Shown: positions 17,736-27,256, numbered from the stretch's first letter. The stretch: 64,000 bases of DNA from Clostridium carboxidivorans P7 (GCF_001038625.1 NZ_CP011803.1:4278001-4342000); one strand, 5' to 3'. Program-made: numbers and translations. The notes: generated from the letters alone by a model not told the origin.

Positions 17736-19730
17736 TTATATATGATTGGCAACTTCATAAGCATCCCAAATAGCATACATGATATTTGCAACCTTACGAG
17801 CATCACCTAAAAGATGAATTTCTGGAACTTCAAATTCTAATTCCTTGTATAAAGAATTTTCTTCTTTATATCCAACAGAAAGTATTACTGAATCACATTG
17901 TATTTTATCTATTCCCTTTTCTGTTTCAACTTCTAAAATTCCATCTTTATATGATTTAACTTTTGAATTTGTTCTTACCTCAATACCATTGAATGGAATA
18001 AGTCTTTCAAGCATTTCACTATTTGCAGAACATAAAGGTCCATTTAGTGCAAGTATTTTATTTAATGCTTCTACTATAACTACCTTCTTACCCTTCTTAG
18101 CAAGATCAAGTGCAGTCTCACATCCAACTAAACCGCCACCTACTACAACAGTAGTATTTCCGCAGTCTTTCTTTCCTATTAGCACATCTGCTGCTGTAAA
18201 TACTTTATCATCATCTCCAAGTGAAAATACCTTTGGTGTAGAACCTGTAGCAATTATTATGCTATCTGCACCAGAATTTAAAACTTGTTCTTTAGTAACT
18301 TCACTATTTAAATTTACTTCTACATTTAATTCTTTCAATGTATGTGCATACCAGTTAGCTAAAGCAATATCATCCTCTTTGAACTCTGGAGCTCCACCTG
18401 GAATAAGGTTGCCTCCTAATCTATCACTCTTTTCATAAACTACTGGTTCATGTCCTCTAAGTGCTAAAACCCTTGCTGCTTCACAACCTGCTACACCACC
18501 ACCAATTATTAAAACTTTTCTCTTCTTTAATATAGGTAGAAGTGCATTGTCTTTTTCTTTACATGCCTGAGGATTTACAGCACAGTTAAGCATAGAATAA
18601 TGCTGAATTCTTCCCATACATCCTTCTTGACATGATATGCAAGGTCTAATTGATTTACAATTATTACTTCTTAGCTTATTTACATAATCAGGATCTGCAA
18701 GTAATGGTCTTCCAAGACTTATCATATCGCAAGTTCCATTTTCAACAGCTTCAAGTGCCATATCTGGATCATCCATTCTTCCTGCACATATAATAGGAAC
18801 ATCTACAGTGTCCTTCATCAATTTAGCATAAGGTCTGTATAATCCCTTTTCTTGATACATTGGTGGGTGACTCCACCACCATGAATCATATGATCCAACA
18901 TCTGTATCCAATGAATCATATCCATAGGATACAAGTAATTTAGCAGCCTCAATTCCTTCTTCTAAATCTCTTCCCTTTTCAACAAATTCTTCACCAGGAA
19001 GCGCTCCATCTCTTAAATCTTTAATAAAACTCTTTGGTGAATATCTAAGAGCTACTGGAAAATCTTCTCCACATCTATTTTTAATTTCTTCAACTATTTC
19101 ACGTGCAAAACGAAGTCTATTTTCCAAACTGCCACCATATTCATCTGTTCTATGGTTGAACAATGAAATAGCAAATTGGTCTATAAGATATCCTTCATGA
19201 ACAGCATGGATTTGCACTCCGTCAAAACCAGCTCTTTTTGCATTATAAGCTCCATCTCCAAATTTTTTAACTATGGACTTTATTTCATCTATTGTAAGTT
19301 CACGACAAGTTTTGTCAAGCCATCTATGTTGAATTGGGGATGGTGCAACTGGTGGAAATTCTCCAAGGTTAGTTGGTATAGTAACTCTACCAAATCCACC
19401 TGACATTTGTAAAAATACTTTAGCATTATAAGCATGTATTCTCTCAGTCATTTCTCTTGCAGTTCTAACAAATTGAACAGGATTATGAGTAGGACATGGA
19501 CAATTTGGCATACCGTGTTCTTCAACTTCATTATCTACAAAAGTAACTCCTGTAATAATTAATCCAGTACCACCTTTTGCTCTTTCAGTATAGTAATCAA
19601 TTCCTCTTTGATTAAATCCACCCTCGCTGTCAGCTAATCCTAACGGTCCCATTGGTGCTAATGCAAAACGATTTTTTATTTCGCACTTTCCAATTTTGAT
19701 TGGTTCAAATAATTTTTTATACTTATTCAT
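17736..19730 (-). CDS. 2-enoate reductase family NADH:flavin oxidoreductase with [4Fe-4S] cluster
   Basis: 664 residues in the old-yellow-enzyme/2,4-dienoyl-CoA reductase layout. An FMN TIM barrel spans ~1-350 (FEPIKIGKCEIKNRFALAPM at the start, HAVHEGYLIDQF in the active-site region). The iron-sulfur motif CISCQEGCMGR and a later Cys lie at ~365-390. Then comes an FAD/NAD module with VLIIGGGVAGCEAARVLALRGH (~408) and a second VVVGGGLVGCE (~550). Relatives reduce the C=C bond of cinnamate-like or 2-butenoate-type acids (FldZ, EnR) or bile-acid intermediates (BaiCD/BaiH). Divergence from a PadR-type regulator favours an unsaturated aromatic acid, but this is inference. The promoter at 19823-19851 carries the PadR operator. 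Confidence 0.9.
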   Translation of the reverse strand: MNKYKKLFEPIKIGKCEIKNRFALAPMGPLGLADSEGGFNQRGIDYYTERAKGGTGLIITGVTFVDNEVEEHGMPNCPCPTHNPVQFVRTAREMTERIHAYNAKVFLQMSGGFGRVTIPTNLGEFPPVAPSPIQHRWLDKTCRELTIDEIKSIVKKFGDGAYNAKRAGFDGVQIHAVHEGYLIDQFAISLFNHRTDEYGGSLENRLRFAREIVEEIKNRCGEDFPVALRYSPKSFIKDLRDGALPGEEFVEKGRDLEEGIEAAKLLVSYGYDSLDTDVGSYDSWWWSHPPMYQEKGLYRPYAKLMKDTVDVPIICAGRMDDPDMALEAVENGTCDMISLGRPLLADPDYVNKLRSNNCKSIRPCISCQEGCMGRIQHYSMLNCAVNPQACKEKDNALLPILKKRKVLIIGGGVAGCEAARVLALRGHEPVVYEKSDRLGGNLIPGGAPEFKEDDIALANWYAHTLKELNVEVNLNSEVTKEQVLNSGADSIIIATGSTPKVFSLGDDDKVFTAADVLIGKKDCGNTTVVVGGGLVGCETALDLAKKGKKVVIVEALNKILALNGPLCSANSEMLERLIPFNGIEVRTNSKVKSYKDGILEVETEKGIDKIQCDSVILSVGYKEENSLYKELEFEVPEIHLLGDARKVANIMYAIWDAYEVANHI

Positions 19731-19822
19731 AAAACCACTCCTAATGATAAATAGTATAGGTATTTTGCACTTAATTTATTTACATATCTAAAGACAACCG
19801 CGCAGTATTCTTTATATAGATA

Positions 19823-19867
19823 ATTATATATTTAACAAATAAACATGTCAAGGTTTACATGTTTATT
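19823..19867. promoter_or_regulatory. PadR-type operator overlapping consensus promoter of the enoate reductase gene
   Basis: A perfect inverted repeat (19838-19867) has 11-bp arms AATAAACATGT / ACATGTTTATT and an 8-bp centre. It contains the ATGT-N8-ACAT signature of PadR-family operators. On the minus strand, TTGACA (19851-19846) lies within it, and TATAAT (19828-19823) follows after exactly 17 bp, so a bound repressor would cover the -35. The padR start is 76 bases to the other side, so autoregulation is possible. Confidence 0.85.
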
Positions 19868-19942
19868 TTTTCATATTCTATTTAATTTTATATAAAGTAA
19901 TGATAAAATATCTATATAGAAAGAATGAGGTGTTAACACAAT

Positions 19943-20506
19943 ATGAGGACTTTAAAGTATGCAATTTTAGGACTTATTAATAGAAGTCCACTAACCGGAT
20001 ATGATATAACCAAAAAATTTAATGATACATTAGTAGAATTTTGGTATGCAAAACATAGCCAAATATACCCAGAACTAAAAAAACTCACAGATGAAGGTCT
20101 CATTTCCTATGAAACAGTAATACAAGGAGAAAAATTAGAAAAAAAATTGTACACCATTACTGAAAAAGGAAAAAAAGCTTTGCAAAAATGGCTGGCAAAA
20201 GATGAACCTTTACAGCAAACACCTAAAGATATTTTTAGACTCAAGGCTTACTTTTGTGATGAAATGGATATTAATACTTTATTAAAGCAATTTAAAAGTG
20301 AATTAAATAAACATAACGAAAGATTGGAGTATCTAGAAAATTCTATGGAAGAGCTTTTAAAGAAAAAAGATGTATCTAAAGTATCTTCTTCTGATTTTGG
20401 TGACTATATTGTTTTAACTGGTGCTATTATGAGAGAAAAAAATTATATAGATTGGCTTGAGGACTGCATAAAAAAAATTACAAATGGAGCAGAAGATAAA
20501 CAGTAA
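19943..20506 (+). CDS. PadR-family transcriptional repressor
   Basis: 187 residues. The N-terminal winged helix (residues ~1-85) shows ILGLINRSPLTGYDI, the HSQIYPELKKLTDEGLI recognition-helix region, and a wing ending YTITEKGKKAL. The C-terminal part is two long helices for dimerisation (Vir_C/PadR C-terminal type, with LEYLENSMEELLKKK coil character). This is the large (~180-residue) PadR subclass. It is divergent from the enoate reductase gene and shares a 212-base intergenic region with a perfect ATGT-N8-ACAT operator, so it very probably represses that gene until an aromatic or other acid binds. It is one of only a few plus-strand genes in the window. The ATG has a GAGGTG site about 11 bases upstream. 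Confidence 0.9.
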   Translation: MRTLKYAILGLINRSPLTGYDITKKFNDTLVEFWYAKHSQIYPELKKLTDEGLISYETVIQGEKLEKKLYTITEKGKKALQKWLAKDEPLQQTPKDIFRLKAYFCDEMDINTLLKQFKSELNKHNERLEYLENSMEELLKKKDVSKVSSSDFGDYIVLTGAIMREKNYIDWLEDCIKKITNGAEDKQ

Positions 20507-20685
20507 TTCAACATTTGTATAGAAATAAAAGTGGCTATCGCCATAAATAATTTCACATTCTTCACTATCTAGTTCTTCCACAGCTTTTTGTAAAATAAAA
20601 AGCGTTGCTTTATCATAAATATTGTATTCCAGAATGTTGTAACCGTGCATCTCAAAGCAAGCATAGAGAGAAGAAAAAGAAAATT

Positions 20686-20735
20686 TATAAAAAAGACCTT
20701 TGTACAACAGATTTTCTCTGTAATGCAAAGGTCTT
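20686..20735 (-). terminator. Terminator downstream of araC-type gene
   Basis: AAGACCTTTG (20693-20702) pairs with CAAAGGTCTT (20726-20735), and a shorter ACAGA/TCTGT stem sits inside. On the minus strand the hairpin runs into six T. It is ~75 bases past the stop at 20809. The remaining part of 20507-20690 holds only an unconvincing minus-strand reading frame. Confidence 0.8.
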
Positions 20736-20808
20736 ACTTCATATCATATTATGCTATATCACAAATTAGTTAGTGTAAAGTTTTTATATTATTTTTTTAA
20801 AATCTTCT

Positions 20809-21816
20809 TTATATATTAAGGGTTATAGAATTTTTTCTATATTTATCAGGGGTCATGCCCACATCTTCTTTAAATTGTTTATAAAAATAACTTAAGTTGG
20901 AATATCCTACCTTTCTGATTATTTCTTCTATTGAAAAATCAGAATTTTTCAATAAATATTTTACCTTATCCAATTTTATTTTTTTCTGTAATTCTGTTAA
21001 CGTATTGCCAGTAACTTTTTTAATTAATTTTCCCATGTAATCCGTACTATAACTAAAATAATTAGCCAAATCTTTAAGATTTAAATCATTATAATTTTTG
21101 TCTATATACTTAACTATTTCTACATATATATTAGACTCTACTTTATTAATAACACTTGATGGTAAATATTCATTATAACATCTTAAAAGTTCATTAAAAA
21201 TTAGTACTATATAAGATCTTATAGCTGTTTCCATACCATTTTTATTTTCATAATACTCAATTAATATATTTATCATAAAATCCCATACTCTTTTATTTTT
21301 AGAAGTTTCAAAACATAGAAATTGTCTAAATTTGTTTTTATTATACAACGCTTTTACAATAAAATTTGATATTAAATCATTATCTGCAATTTGATTCATA
21401 AATATCCAATTGAAAAATTCTTCTTTTATTAAAACATTTATTGCTATATCATTTTCTTGTGCTTCTTTTATGCTATGTTCCACATTCATATCCATAAGAA
21501 GTATTTCACCTTTTTTTATTTCCACATCAGTATCTTCGATAATTTGCTTTATGCTTCCTGAATAAACAAACATCATTTCAAGATAATCATGGCTGTGTTT
21601 CTTAAATTCAATAAACCTATCATGTTTATGTATCGATATATCCTCTGAATTTTTCATAAGTTTAGAGTTATTAATAACCCAATAGTCTTTTAATATTTCA
21701 TTTGAAAAACACTCTTCAATTTTTGCCTTATCTTTCTTATTTTTTAATAACTTTTTAAGTTTTATTTCGCTTGGACTCAATTCTCTAAGACTTTTATCAA
21801 GATCCTTAATATTCAA
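20809..21816 (-). CDS. AraC-family regulator with N-terminal cupin, probable rhamnose regulator
   Basis: 335 residues from a TTG start with GGGGTGAT immediately upstream. Residues ~60-165 form a cupin sensor (KKHSHDYLEMMFVYSG, then KGEILLMDMNVEHSI). The C-terminal ~100 residues carry the two AraC helix-turn-helix units: LKDLANYFSYSTDYMGKLIKKVTG and, near the end, IEEIIRKVGYSNLSYFYKQFK followed by the typical G-x-x-P-x-x-YR. It lies directly downstream of the rhamnose operon on the same strand but is separated by 475 bases with two strong hairpins, so it probably has its own promoter. Activation of the operon by L-rhamnose is inferred from position and family. Confidence 0.88.
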   Translation of the reverse strand: MNIKDLDKSLRELSPSEIKLKKLLKNKKDKAKIEECFSNEILKDYWVINNSKLMKNSEDISIHKHDRFIEFKKHSHDYLEMMFVYSGSIKQIIEDTDVEIKKGEILLMDMNVEHSIKEAQENDIAINVLIKEEFFNWIFMNQIADNDLISNFIVKALYNKNKFRQFLCFETSKNKRVWDFMINILIEYYENKNGMETAIRSYIVLIFNELLRCYNEYLPSSVINKVESNIYVEIVKYIDKNYNDLNLKDLANYFSYSTDYMGKLIKKVTGNTLTELQKKIKLDKVKYLLKNSDFSIEEIIRKVGYSNLSYFYKQFKEDVGMTPDKYRKNSITLNI

Positions 21817-22145
21817 AATATCACCCCACTAATATAAATTATTAGCCTTTATCTTACTTCTGAAACACTCATTTGCTTAACTTTATTAAAACTATTTTTT
21901 TCTATCACTAAAATTTAAATTTGCGTCATAGTGTCTCTTGAATTTTTTTGAATTTTAAAACTCTAAATAATAAAAAATTTTAGGTATTCTTAAAGTCCTT
22001 GCTTTATTATCGATATTATATAATACTACATCTAAACATTAACATTTTTCAAGATACACCCTTTTTCAAGCTTCTATAGTCATAAAAAATAAGAAATCAT
22101 ATAAAATACCACTTTTAAAATTTTCTAAAAAATAATTGTATAATT

Positions 22146-22187
22146 TTGATTATAGTTCTATATTCTTGTATATAAAACTATAATCAA
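22146..22187. repeat. Inverted repeat upstream of the araC-type gene
   Basis: TTGATTATAGTT (22146-22157) is a perfect inverted match to AACTATAATCAA (22176-22187), with further A/T pairing inside. It lies between the MFS gene's terminator-like hairpin and the AraC gene. It could be a second hairpin or an operator. The rest of 21817-22291 is AT-rich with no visible gene. Confidence 0.6.
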
Positions 22188-22202
22188 AGTTAACCTTTAA
22201 TT

Positions 22203-22264
22203 AAACTCTAGTACTTTATATTAATCTATTCTCTTAATAAGATTAACATAAAGCACTAGAGTTT
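22203..22264. terminator. Long hairpin ending the rhamnose operon
   Basis: Arms of 25 bases (22203-22227 and 22240-22264) pair with only two mismatches, reading AAACTCTAGT at the outer left end. It starts 27 bases after the stop of the MFS gene. The following T stretch is short (TTTAATT on the minus strand), so termination may be partial. Confidence 0.65.
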
Positions 22265-22291
22265 TATACTTAGTTACTAAAATATAAATTA

Positions 22292-23554
22292 TTAATAACC
22301 GCTTGCATATCTTTGTCTTTCTATTTCTTCAACGCTCATTCCTCTAGTTTCAGGAGTATAAACTAGTCCAATAATTAATTGGATAGCTAAAACCGAAATC
22401 AAAAACAATCCAGTTTTTTGAAATCCAAATGCAGTCAACATAGTTGGAAAAACTAATGAAACTATACCAACTCCAGCACGTACTAAGAAAAATATAATAC
22501 CTTGAGCTTTTCCTCTATATTGAGTCTTAAACAGTTCAACGCTCCATAATGCAAAGAAACATTGTGCACTAAATCCTGCTGAAATTCCCCATAAAATATC
22601 AAAAATTATTAGTGAAACCCAACCCATAGGTGCAAACACAAGAACAACCCATGCTAAAACTTCCATAACACATGCAACTGAAAACACTACTTTACGATTC
22701 CATTTATCGCCTTTTCTTATGAATACCAAATAAGTAAATAAAATTGTTAAAAACCATATAAGTATATTTAATGCATTTGATTGCAAATTATTTAAGTTGC
22801 CTATTTTACTGAAAATGAATGGTAGAAAGTATCCCTGTAGTCCAGCAACTAAATTCCATAAAGTATAAGTACCTGCAGCAAGAATAAATGCTTGCCTGTT
22901 TGCCTTTATTGTAAATATTTCACTAGTAGGAGCTTTTACGAAATCTGAGGACTTCTCCTTTTCTTTTTGTTCTGTCCAAATTTTTGATTCCTCAATCTGC
23001 TGTTGTAGAATCCATGTAATAAGTGCAATTACAAATAATATTCCAAACATAATTCTGTTTCCTAAAAGTCCATGTTTGTTTAAAAAGATGGATAAAATAA
23101 ATATAGTCATAGGTGCAAATCCCCATGAAAATTGACCCCATCCAATGTTTGCACAACGTTTTCCTGATGGAGCCTGTTCTCCTAAATAACTCCATGATGC
23201 AGGAACTACTGCACCTACTGCTATACCTGTAATAATATATCCAATCAAAAGCATAGGAAAATTCATTGATAAAGTTATAAGTAAAACTCCAATCATATAT
23301 ACAATTAAATCATATCTATATATAAATTTTCGCCCATATTTATCTGATAAAGGACCACCTATTAATGCTCCAAGTGCTGCGCCAAATCCATTTGCACTAA
23401 CTGCTCCTAAAAGCCCAAGTGCCATATCATTTAAATGTAAGTAATTCATCCATAACGTTAATCCACTTGCACCTGCTACAATTGCACCCGCATCTAAAAA
23501 ATTTGACATGGAAACAGTTATTGTTTCCTTAAATTTAGATTTTTCATTAGCCAC
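22292..23554 (-). CDS. MFS sugar transporter of the rhamnose operon
   Basis: 420 residues with twelve predicted membrane helices. The MFS loop signature GGPLSDKYGRKFIYR is near residue 65, and a PETRGMSVEEIE C-terminal motif is typical of the sugar-porter/metabolite-H+ group. It starts at a GTG with GGGGGG eight bases upstream, 18 bases after rhaM. As the last gene of the operon it is the best candidate for L-rhamnose uptake, replacing RhaT or an ABC system. Substrate assignment rests on position only. No phosphotransferase or ABC genes occur in the operon. Confidence 0.88.
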   Translation of the reverse strand: MANEKSKFKETITVSMSNFLDAGAIVAGASGLTLWMNYLHLNDMALGLLGAVSANGFGAALGALIGGPLSDKYGRKFIYRYDLIVYMIGVLLITLSMNFPMLLIGYIITGIAVGAVVPASWSYLGEQAPSGKRCANIGWGQFSWGFAPMTIFILSIFLNKHGLLGNRIMFGILFVIALITWILQQQIEESKIWTEQKEKEKSSDFVKAPTSEIFTIKANRQAFILAAGTYTLWNLVAGLQGYFLPFIFSKIGNLNNLQSNALNILIWFLTILFTYLVFIRKGDKWNRKVVFSVACVMEVLAWVVLVFAPMGWVSLIIFDILWGISAGFSAQCFFALWSVELFKTQYRGKAQGIIFFLVRAGVGIVSLVFPTMLTAFGFQKTGLFLISVLAIQLIIGLVYTPETRGMSVEEIERQRYASGY

Positions 23555-23572
23555 TTAAATCCCCCCCAATTA

Positions 23573-23887
23573 TTAATCCATATGAAATACTTCTTTTAAA
23601 TCAACTGATACAGGACTGTTATCTGCATTCGTTTTCATTATGTCCTTCATATAAGCCCACCATTTTTGGCATATTTCTGTTTCTGAGCTTTTATTCCATT
23701 TTTCCTCATCTTCTATTTCAAGATAACCAAATAAAGTGTTAGTTTCTTTATCAAGAAAAATGGAATAGTTCTTTGCACCATATTCATGTATCATGTTAAC
23801 CATTTCAGGCCAAATTTGACTATGCCTTCTCTGATATTCTTCATGAAAACCTTCATATACCTTCATTACAATTCCTTTTCTAACCAA
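23573..23887 (-). CDS. rhaM: L-rhamnose mutarotase
   Basis: 104 residues, the full family length. It interconverts the alpha and beta anomers of L-rhamnose, supplying the form used by the isomerase. The family pattern is intact: HEEYQRRHSQIWPEM near 15-30, GAKNYSIFLDKETNTLFGYLEIE in the middle (first part GAKNYSIFLD), CQKWWAYM near 75, and NSPVSVDLKEVF near the end. The TTG start is supported by GGAGGGATAAAA in front and by the RhaM-typical beginning (VRKGIVMKV). Confidence 0.94.
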   Translation of the reverse strand: MVRKGIVMKVYEGFHEEYQRRHSQIWPEMVNMIHEYGAKNYSIFLDKETNTLFGYLEIEDEEKWNKSSETEICQKWWAYMKDIMKTNADNSPVSVDLKEVFHMD

Positions 23888-23928
23888 TTTTATCCCTCCA
23901 ATTTTTTAATTTCATAATTATTGAATAG

Positions 23929-23959
23929 TATTCTGCATCACACTACATGATGCAGAATA
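23929..23959. repeat. Perfect 12-bp hairpin between fucO and rhaM
   Basis: TATTCTGCATCA and TGATGCAGAATA flank a seven-base loop. It starts ten bases after the fucO stop codon and has no T run, so it looks more like an mRNA stability or processing element than a full terminator. Confidence 0.6.
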
Positions 23960-23968
23960 TAAAACTAT

Positions 23969-25129
23969 TTATTTAAAAGCTTTTTTATATATATTAAGAA
24001 TTTCAGTTTCAGAAGTATCCCTTGGATTTCCAGGGGTACATACATCCTTGAAGGCAATTTCTGAAAGTTTTGGAAGATCTTCTTCCTTTGCTCCAATTTC
24101 AGATAAGGTCTGTGGAATTCCTATTTTTTTAGATAAATTTCTCACTACATCCACAGCTGCTTTTCTATACTCATCAACAGTTAATTCATCTACACCTAAA
24201 ACTCCCATTTGACGTGCTATTTCCCTATATTTCTCTCCAGTTGATGGTGCATTATACTCCATTACATACGGCAAAAGAAGAGCGTTGGCAACTCCATGAG
24301 GCGTATCATAAAATGCACCTAGTGAATGTGCCATGGAATGAACTATTCCAAGTCCTACATTTGAAAATCCCATACCTGCAATGTATTGAGCAACTCCCAT
24401 TGCTTCTCTTGCTTCAATATTTTTAGGTTCAAAAACTGCAGTTTCAAGATTTTTTGATATAAGTTCTATTGCTTTCAGCTCAAACATATTAGTAAGTTCC
24501 CATGCACCTTTTGTAATATATCCTTCTATAGCATGAGTAAGAGCATCCATACCTGTTGAAGCAGTGAGTCCCTTAGGCATTGAAGCCATCATCTCAGGAT
24601 CAATAACTGCCATTATAGGAATATCTTTAGGATCAACACATACCATTTTCTTAACAGCTTCTGTATCAGTAATGACATAGTTAATTGTAACTTCTGCAGC
24701 CGTACCTGCTGTTGTTGGGACTGCTATTATAGGAACAGCTTTATTTTTTGTTTCTGCTACTCCTTCAAGAGATTTCACATCTGAAAATTCCGGGTTATTT
24801 GTTATGATGCCTATTGCCTTTGAAGTGTCCATTGAAGATCCTCCACCAATTGCAATAATGAAATCAGCTTTTGAATCTGCATAACTTTTAACTCCAGTAA
24901 GAACATTCTCTATTGTAGGATTTGGCTTCACATTATCATAAATTTCATAGGGAATTCCTGAATCTTCAAGTTTTTTGGTTACATTTTGTGCTACATTAAA
25001 TTTGAGTAAATCCTTATCTGTAACAACAAAAGCTTTTTTGAATTCTCTTTTTTTAACTTCTTCTGGAATTACACTTATAGCGCCCTTTCCAAAATAAGAA
25101 GTTTCATTAAGAACTATACGGTTTATCAT
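23969..25129 (-). CDS. fucO: Lactaldehyde reductase (1,2-propanediol oxidoreductase)
   Basis: 386-residue group III iron alcohol dehydrogenase, very like FucO. It reduces L-lactaldehyde from the aldolase to 1,2-propanediol with NADH, disposing of electrons under anaerobic conditions. It shows the NETSYFGKGAI N-terminus, the GGGSSMDTSKAIGI dinucleotide motif (~98), VPTTAGTAAEVTINYVITD, metal ligands in STGMDALTHAIEGY and HSMAHSLGAFYDTPHG, and FKDVCTPGNPRDT near the end. It sits 25 bases after rhaD. Its presence indicates that the host excretes propanediol when growing on rhamnose; that is inference from the pathway. Confidence 0.94.
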   Translation of the reverse strand: MINRIVLNETSYFGKGAISVIPEEVKKREFKKAFVVTDKDLLKFNVAQNVTKKLEDSGIPYEIYDNVKPNPTIENVLTGVKSYADSKADFIIAIGGGSSMDTSKAIGIITNNPEFSDVKSLEGVAETKNKAVPIIAVPTTAGTAAEVTINYVITDTEAVKKMVCVDPKDIPIMAVIDPEMMASMPKGLTASTGMDALTHAIEGYITKGAWELTNMFELKAIELISKNLETAVFEPKNIEAREAMGVAQYIAGMGFSNVGLGIVHSMAHSLGAFYDTPHGVANALLLPYVMEYNAPSTGEKYREIARQMGVLGVDELTVDEYRKAAVDVVRNLSKKIGIPQTLSEIGAKEEDLPKLSEIAFKDVCTPGNPRDTSETEILNIYKKAFK

Positions 25130-25154
25130 CTACAATCTCTCCTTATTAAATTAG

Positions 25155-25976
25155 TTATTCATATAAAAATTTTTCCGGTAAAGTAACATGAAATTCTTTT
25201 GCAAGATCTCTAAAATTATCTGCAGTTATAGTCTGTTTTTTTCCACCCATTGACAATACTTTTACAAGGATTTCAGCTGATTTTTCTGCTGTATCCATAA
25301 GGCCAAAAGCAAGGTCCATAGTCTCACCTGCAACAAAAGTTCCATGATGAGCCCATATTACTACATCAAATTCTTCCATCAATTTGCTAGTTTCTCTTGC
25401 AATTGCTGCTCCACCAGGAACCATCCATGGCACTACCCCAACTCCTGAAGGAAATACTACAGGACATTCTGTTGCCATTTCCCAAAGTTCTCTTGTAAAC
25501 ACCTTGCTATCAAGCGGCAAAACAAAAGTAAGTGCAATCAAATTAGTAGTATGAGAATGATATATGACTTTGTTTTTTCCGCCTGTAGCTTCTTTCTTTA
25601 CTGAATGACTCATAAGATGAGAAGGAAATTCACTTGTAGGTTTTGCACCATTTAAAAGGCCCCAAACTATCTTGTAGTTTTCACCTTTATCATCTATCTT
25701 TGCTATACCTATATTAGCTTCAGGATCAAGTATTACATTTCTCATATATTTTCCGCTTCCAGTTACAAGAAAATATTCATTAGCCAAATTAGAAACAGAT
25801 ACTCCTATTGGAACAAACTCAGAGTTTTCGCTAAGTTGATCCTTCACATCTTTTATTTCATCTTCTCCTATCCTATAACTCAAGTTTCCTCCATTTCGTT
25901 CATGCCATCCCTTAAGCCATGCATCATAAGTTATCTTTATATAATCCTTTACAAATTTTGCATTTTCAACTTTCAT
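25155..25976 (-). CDS. rhaD: Rhamnulose-1-phosphate aldolase
   Basis: 273-residue class II (zinc) aldolase that splits L-rhamnulose 1-phosphate to dihydroxyacetone phosphate and L-lactaldehyde. It shows AWLKGWHERNGGNLSYR near residue 18, the VTGSGKYMRN phosphate loop, catalytic Glu in TSEFPSHLM, zinc ligands in YHSHTTNLIALTF and in WAHHGTFVAGE, and the GVVPWMVPGG segment. The length matches RhaD (about 274). It starts eight bases after rhaA with an AGGGAT-type site. Confidence 0.96.
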   Translation of the reverse strand: MKVENAKFVKDYIKITYDAWLKGWHERNGGNLSYRIGEDEIKDVKDQLSENSEFVPIGVSVSNLANEYFLVTGSGKYMRNVILDPEANIGIAKIDDKGENYKIVWGLLNGAKPTSEFPSHLMSHSVKKEATGGKNKVIYHSHTTNLIALTFVLPLDSKVFTRELWEMATECPVVFPSGVGVVPWMVPGGAAIARETSKLMEEFDVVIWAHHGTFVAGETMDLAFGLMDTAEKSAEILVKVLSMGGKKQTITADNFRDLAKEFHVTLPEKFLYE

Positions 25977-25984
25977 TCTTATCC

Positions 25985-27241
25985 CTACTTTCTCTTTGAT
26001 AATTCCTCTTTTTCATACTTTTTAACTTCATCCAGCCATGATTCTTTAACAGGTACATTATTTATCTCACAATAATAATCCCATACAGCACCCATTGGAT
26101 ATGTCTTGAATTCTTCCATTAAGGCAAGTCTGTCAGTATAATTTTCTTCATCTTGAAGTTCTTTTAATTTTTTATTTGGAAGAAGCATTGCATTTAAAAG
26201 TGCTTTTATCATATTTCTTGTTCCCATAGTCCATGCAGCTACTCTATTTATGCTTGCATCAAAGAAATCAAGACCTATTATTACTTTATCAAGAGCATCA
26301 TTTCTTACTATTTCCTTTGCAAGTTCTTTAAGCTCATCACTCAAAATTATAGTGTGGTCGCTGTCCCAACGAACTGGTCTACTTACATGAAGAGCAATTT
26401 TATCAGAGAATAAAAGCATTGCTGAAATTTTATCTGAAACTACTTCTGTAGGATGATAATGCCCTGTATCCATTAAGCACAATACATCATTTTTAGCTGC
26501 AAAGTTCATATAAAATTCACTTGAACCAACTGTATAGGATTCAGCTCCTATTCCAAAAACCTTTGATTCTACAGAATCAAGATTGTATTTTTTATCTATT
26601 TTTTCCTTGAATATTTGTTCCAAAGAATCTTTAAGACGCTGTCTTGGACCAAGTCTGTCACTTGGAATATCTTTATATCCATCTGGTATCCATAGATTTG
26701 TCAAACAGGGTTGTCCAAGTTCTTTTCCAAGGTATTCTCCAATTTTTCTTGAAGCAATACAGTGTCTTATCCAAAAATCACGAATTTCTTTGTTTGGATG
26801 AGAAAGTGTAAGACCATCGTCTGCCTTTTCATGAGAAAATATTGTAGGATTAAAATCAAGTCCCAATCCATTTTTCTTGGCCCATGAAACCCAGTTTCCA
26901 AAATGCTCAGGTTTTATCTCATCTCGATCTACAAACTTCCCATCAGTTTCAGCATATATTGCATGAAGATTGACTTTATGTTTTCCAGGAATAAGACTAA
27001 GAGCCTTATCGAGGTCTTTTCTAAGTTCTTCTGCATTTCTTGCTTTACCTGGGTAATTTCCAGTAGCTGCAATTCCTCCTGACAATTCTTTTTGGTTTAC
27101 TTCGAATCCTGCAATATCATCTCCTTGCCAACAGTGTATTGATATTTTTACTTTTTTGAGATCTTCTAAAGCTTTGTCAACATCTATCCCCCATTTTTCA
27201 TATTCCTTTTTTGCCAATTCATATTTTTCCTTAATGCTCAT
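25985..27241 (-). CDS. rhaA: L-rhamnose isomerase
   Basis: 418 residues, matching RhaA. It converts L-rhamnose to L-rhamnulose using Mn2+/Zn2+. Family stretches include [17 protein letters not shown] near residue 30, [20 protein letters not shown] (start [10 protein letters not shown]) with a metal Glu/His region, [40 protein letters not shown] with metal Asp/His, and [11 protein letters not shown]. It starts 15 bases after the kinase gene and is followed by rhaD after eight bases, so it is clearly operonic. Confidence 0.97.
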   Translation of the reverse strand: MSIKEKYELAKKEYEKWGIDVDKALEDLKKVKISIHCWQGDDIAGFEVNQKELSGGIAATGNYPGKARNAEELRKDLDKALSLIPGKHKVNLHAIYAETDGKFVDRDEIKPEHFGNWVSWAKKNGLGLDFNPTIFSHEKADDGLTLSHPNKEIRDFWIRHCIASRKIGEYLGKELGQPCLTNLWIPDGYKDIPSDRLGPRQRLKDSLEQIFKEKIDKKYNLDSVESKVFGIGAESYTVGSSEFYMNFAAKNDVLCLMDTGHYHPTEVVSDKISAMLLFSDKIALHVSRPVRWDSDHTIILSDELKELAKEIVRNDALDKVIIGLDFFDASINRVAAWTMGTRNMIKALLNAMLLPNKKLKELQDEENYTDRLALMEEFKTYPMGAVWDYYCEINNVPVKESWLDEVKKYEKEELSKRK

Positions 27242-27256
27242 TTAATCTACCTCCAA

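Noticed and set aside
17845..18438. 197-codon plus-strand frame
   Set aside because: It lies entirely antisense to the enoate reductase FAD/NAD domain, whose motifs prove the minus strand codes. Composition is typical of a shadow frame.
20414..20728. 104-codon minus-strand frame overlapping padR
   Set aside because: It starts inside a terminator hairpin, overlaps the padR end, and has no ribosome site. The middle (MHGYNILEYNIYDK) looks protein-like, so a relic is possible, but I cannot support a gene.
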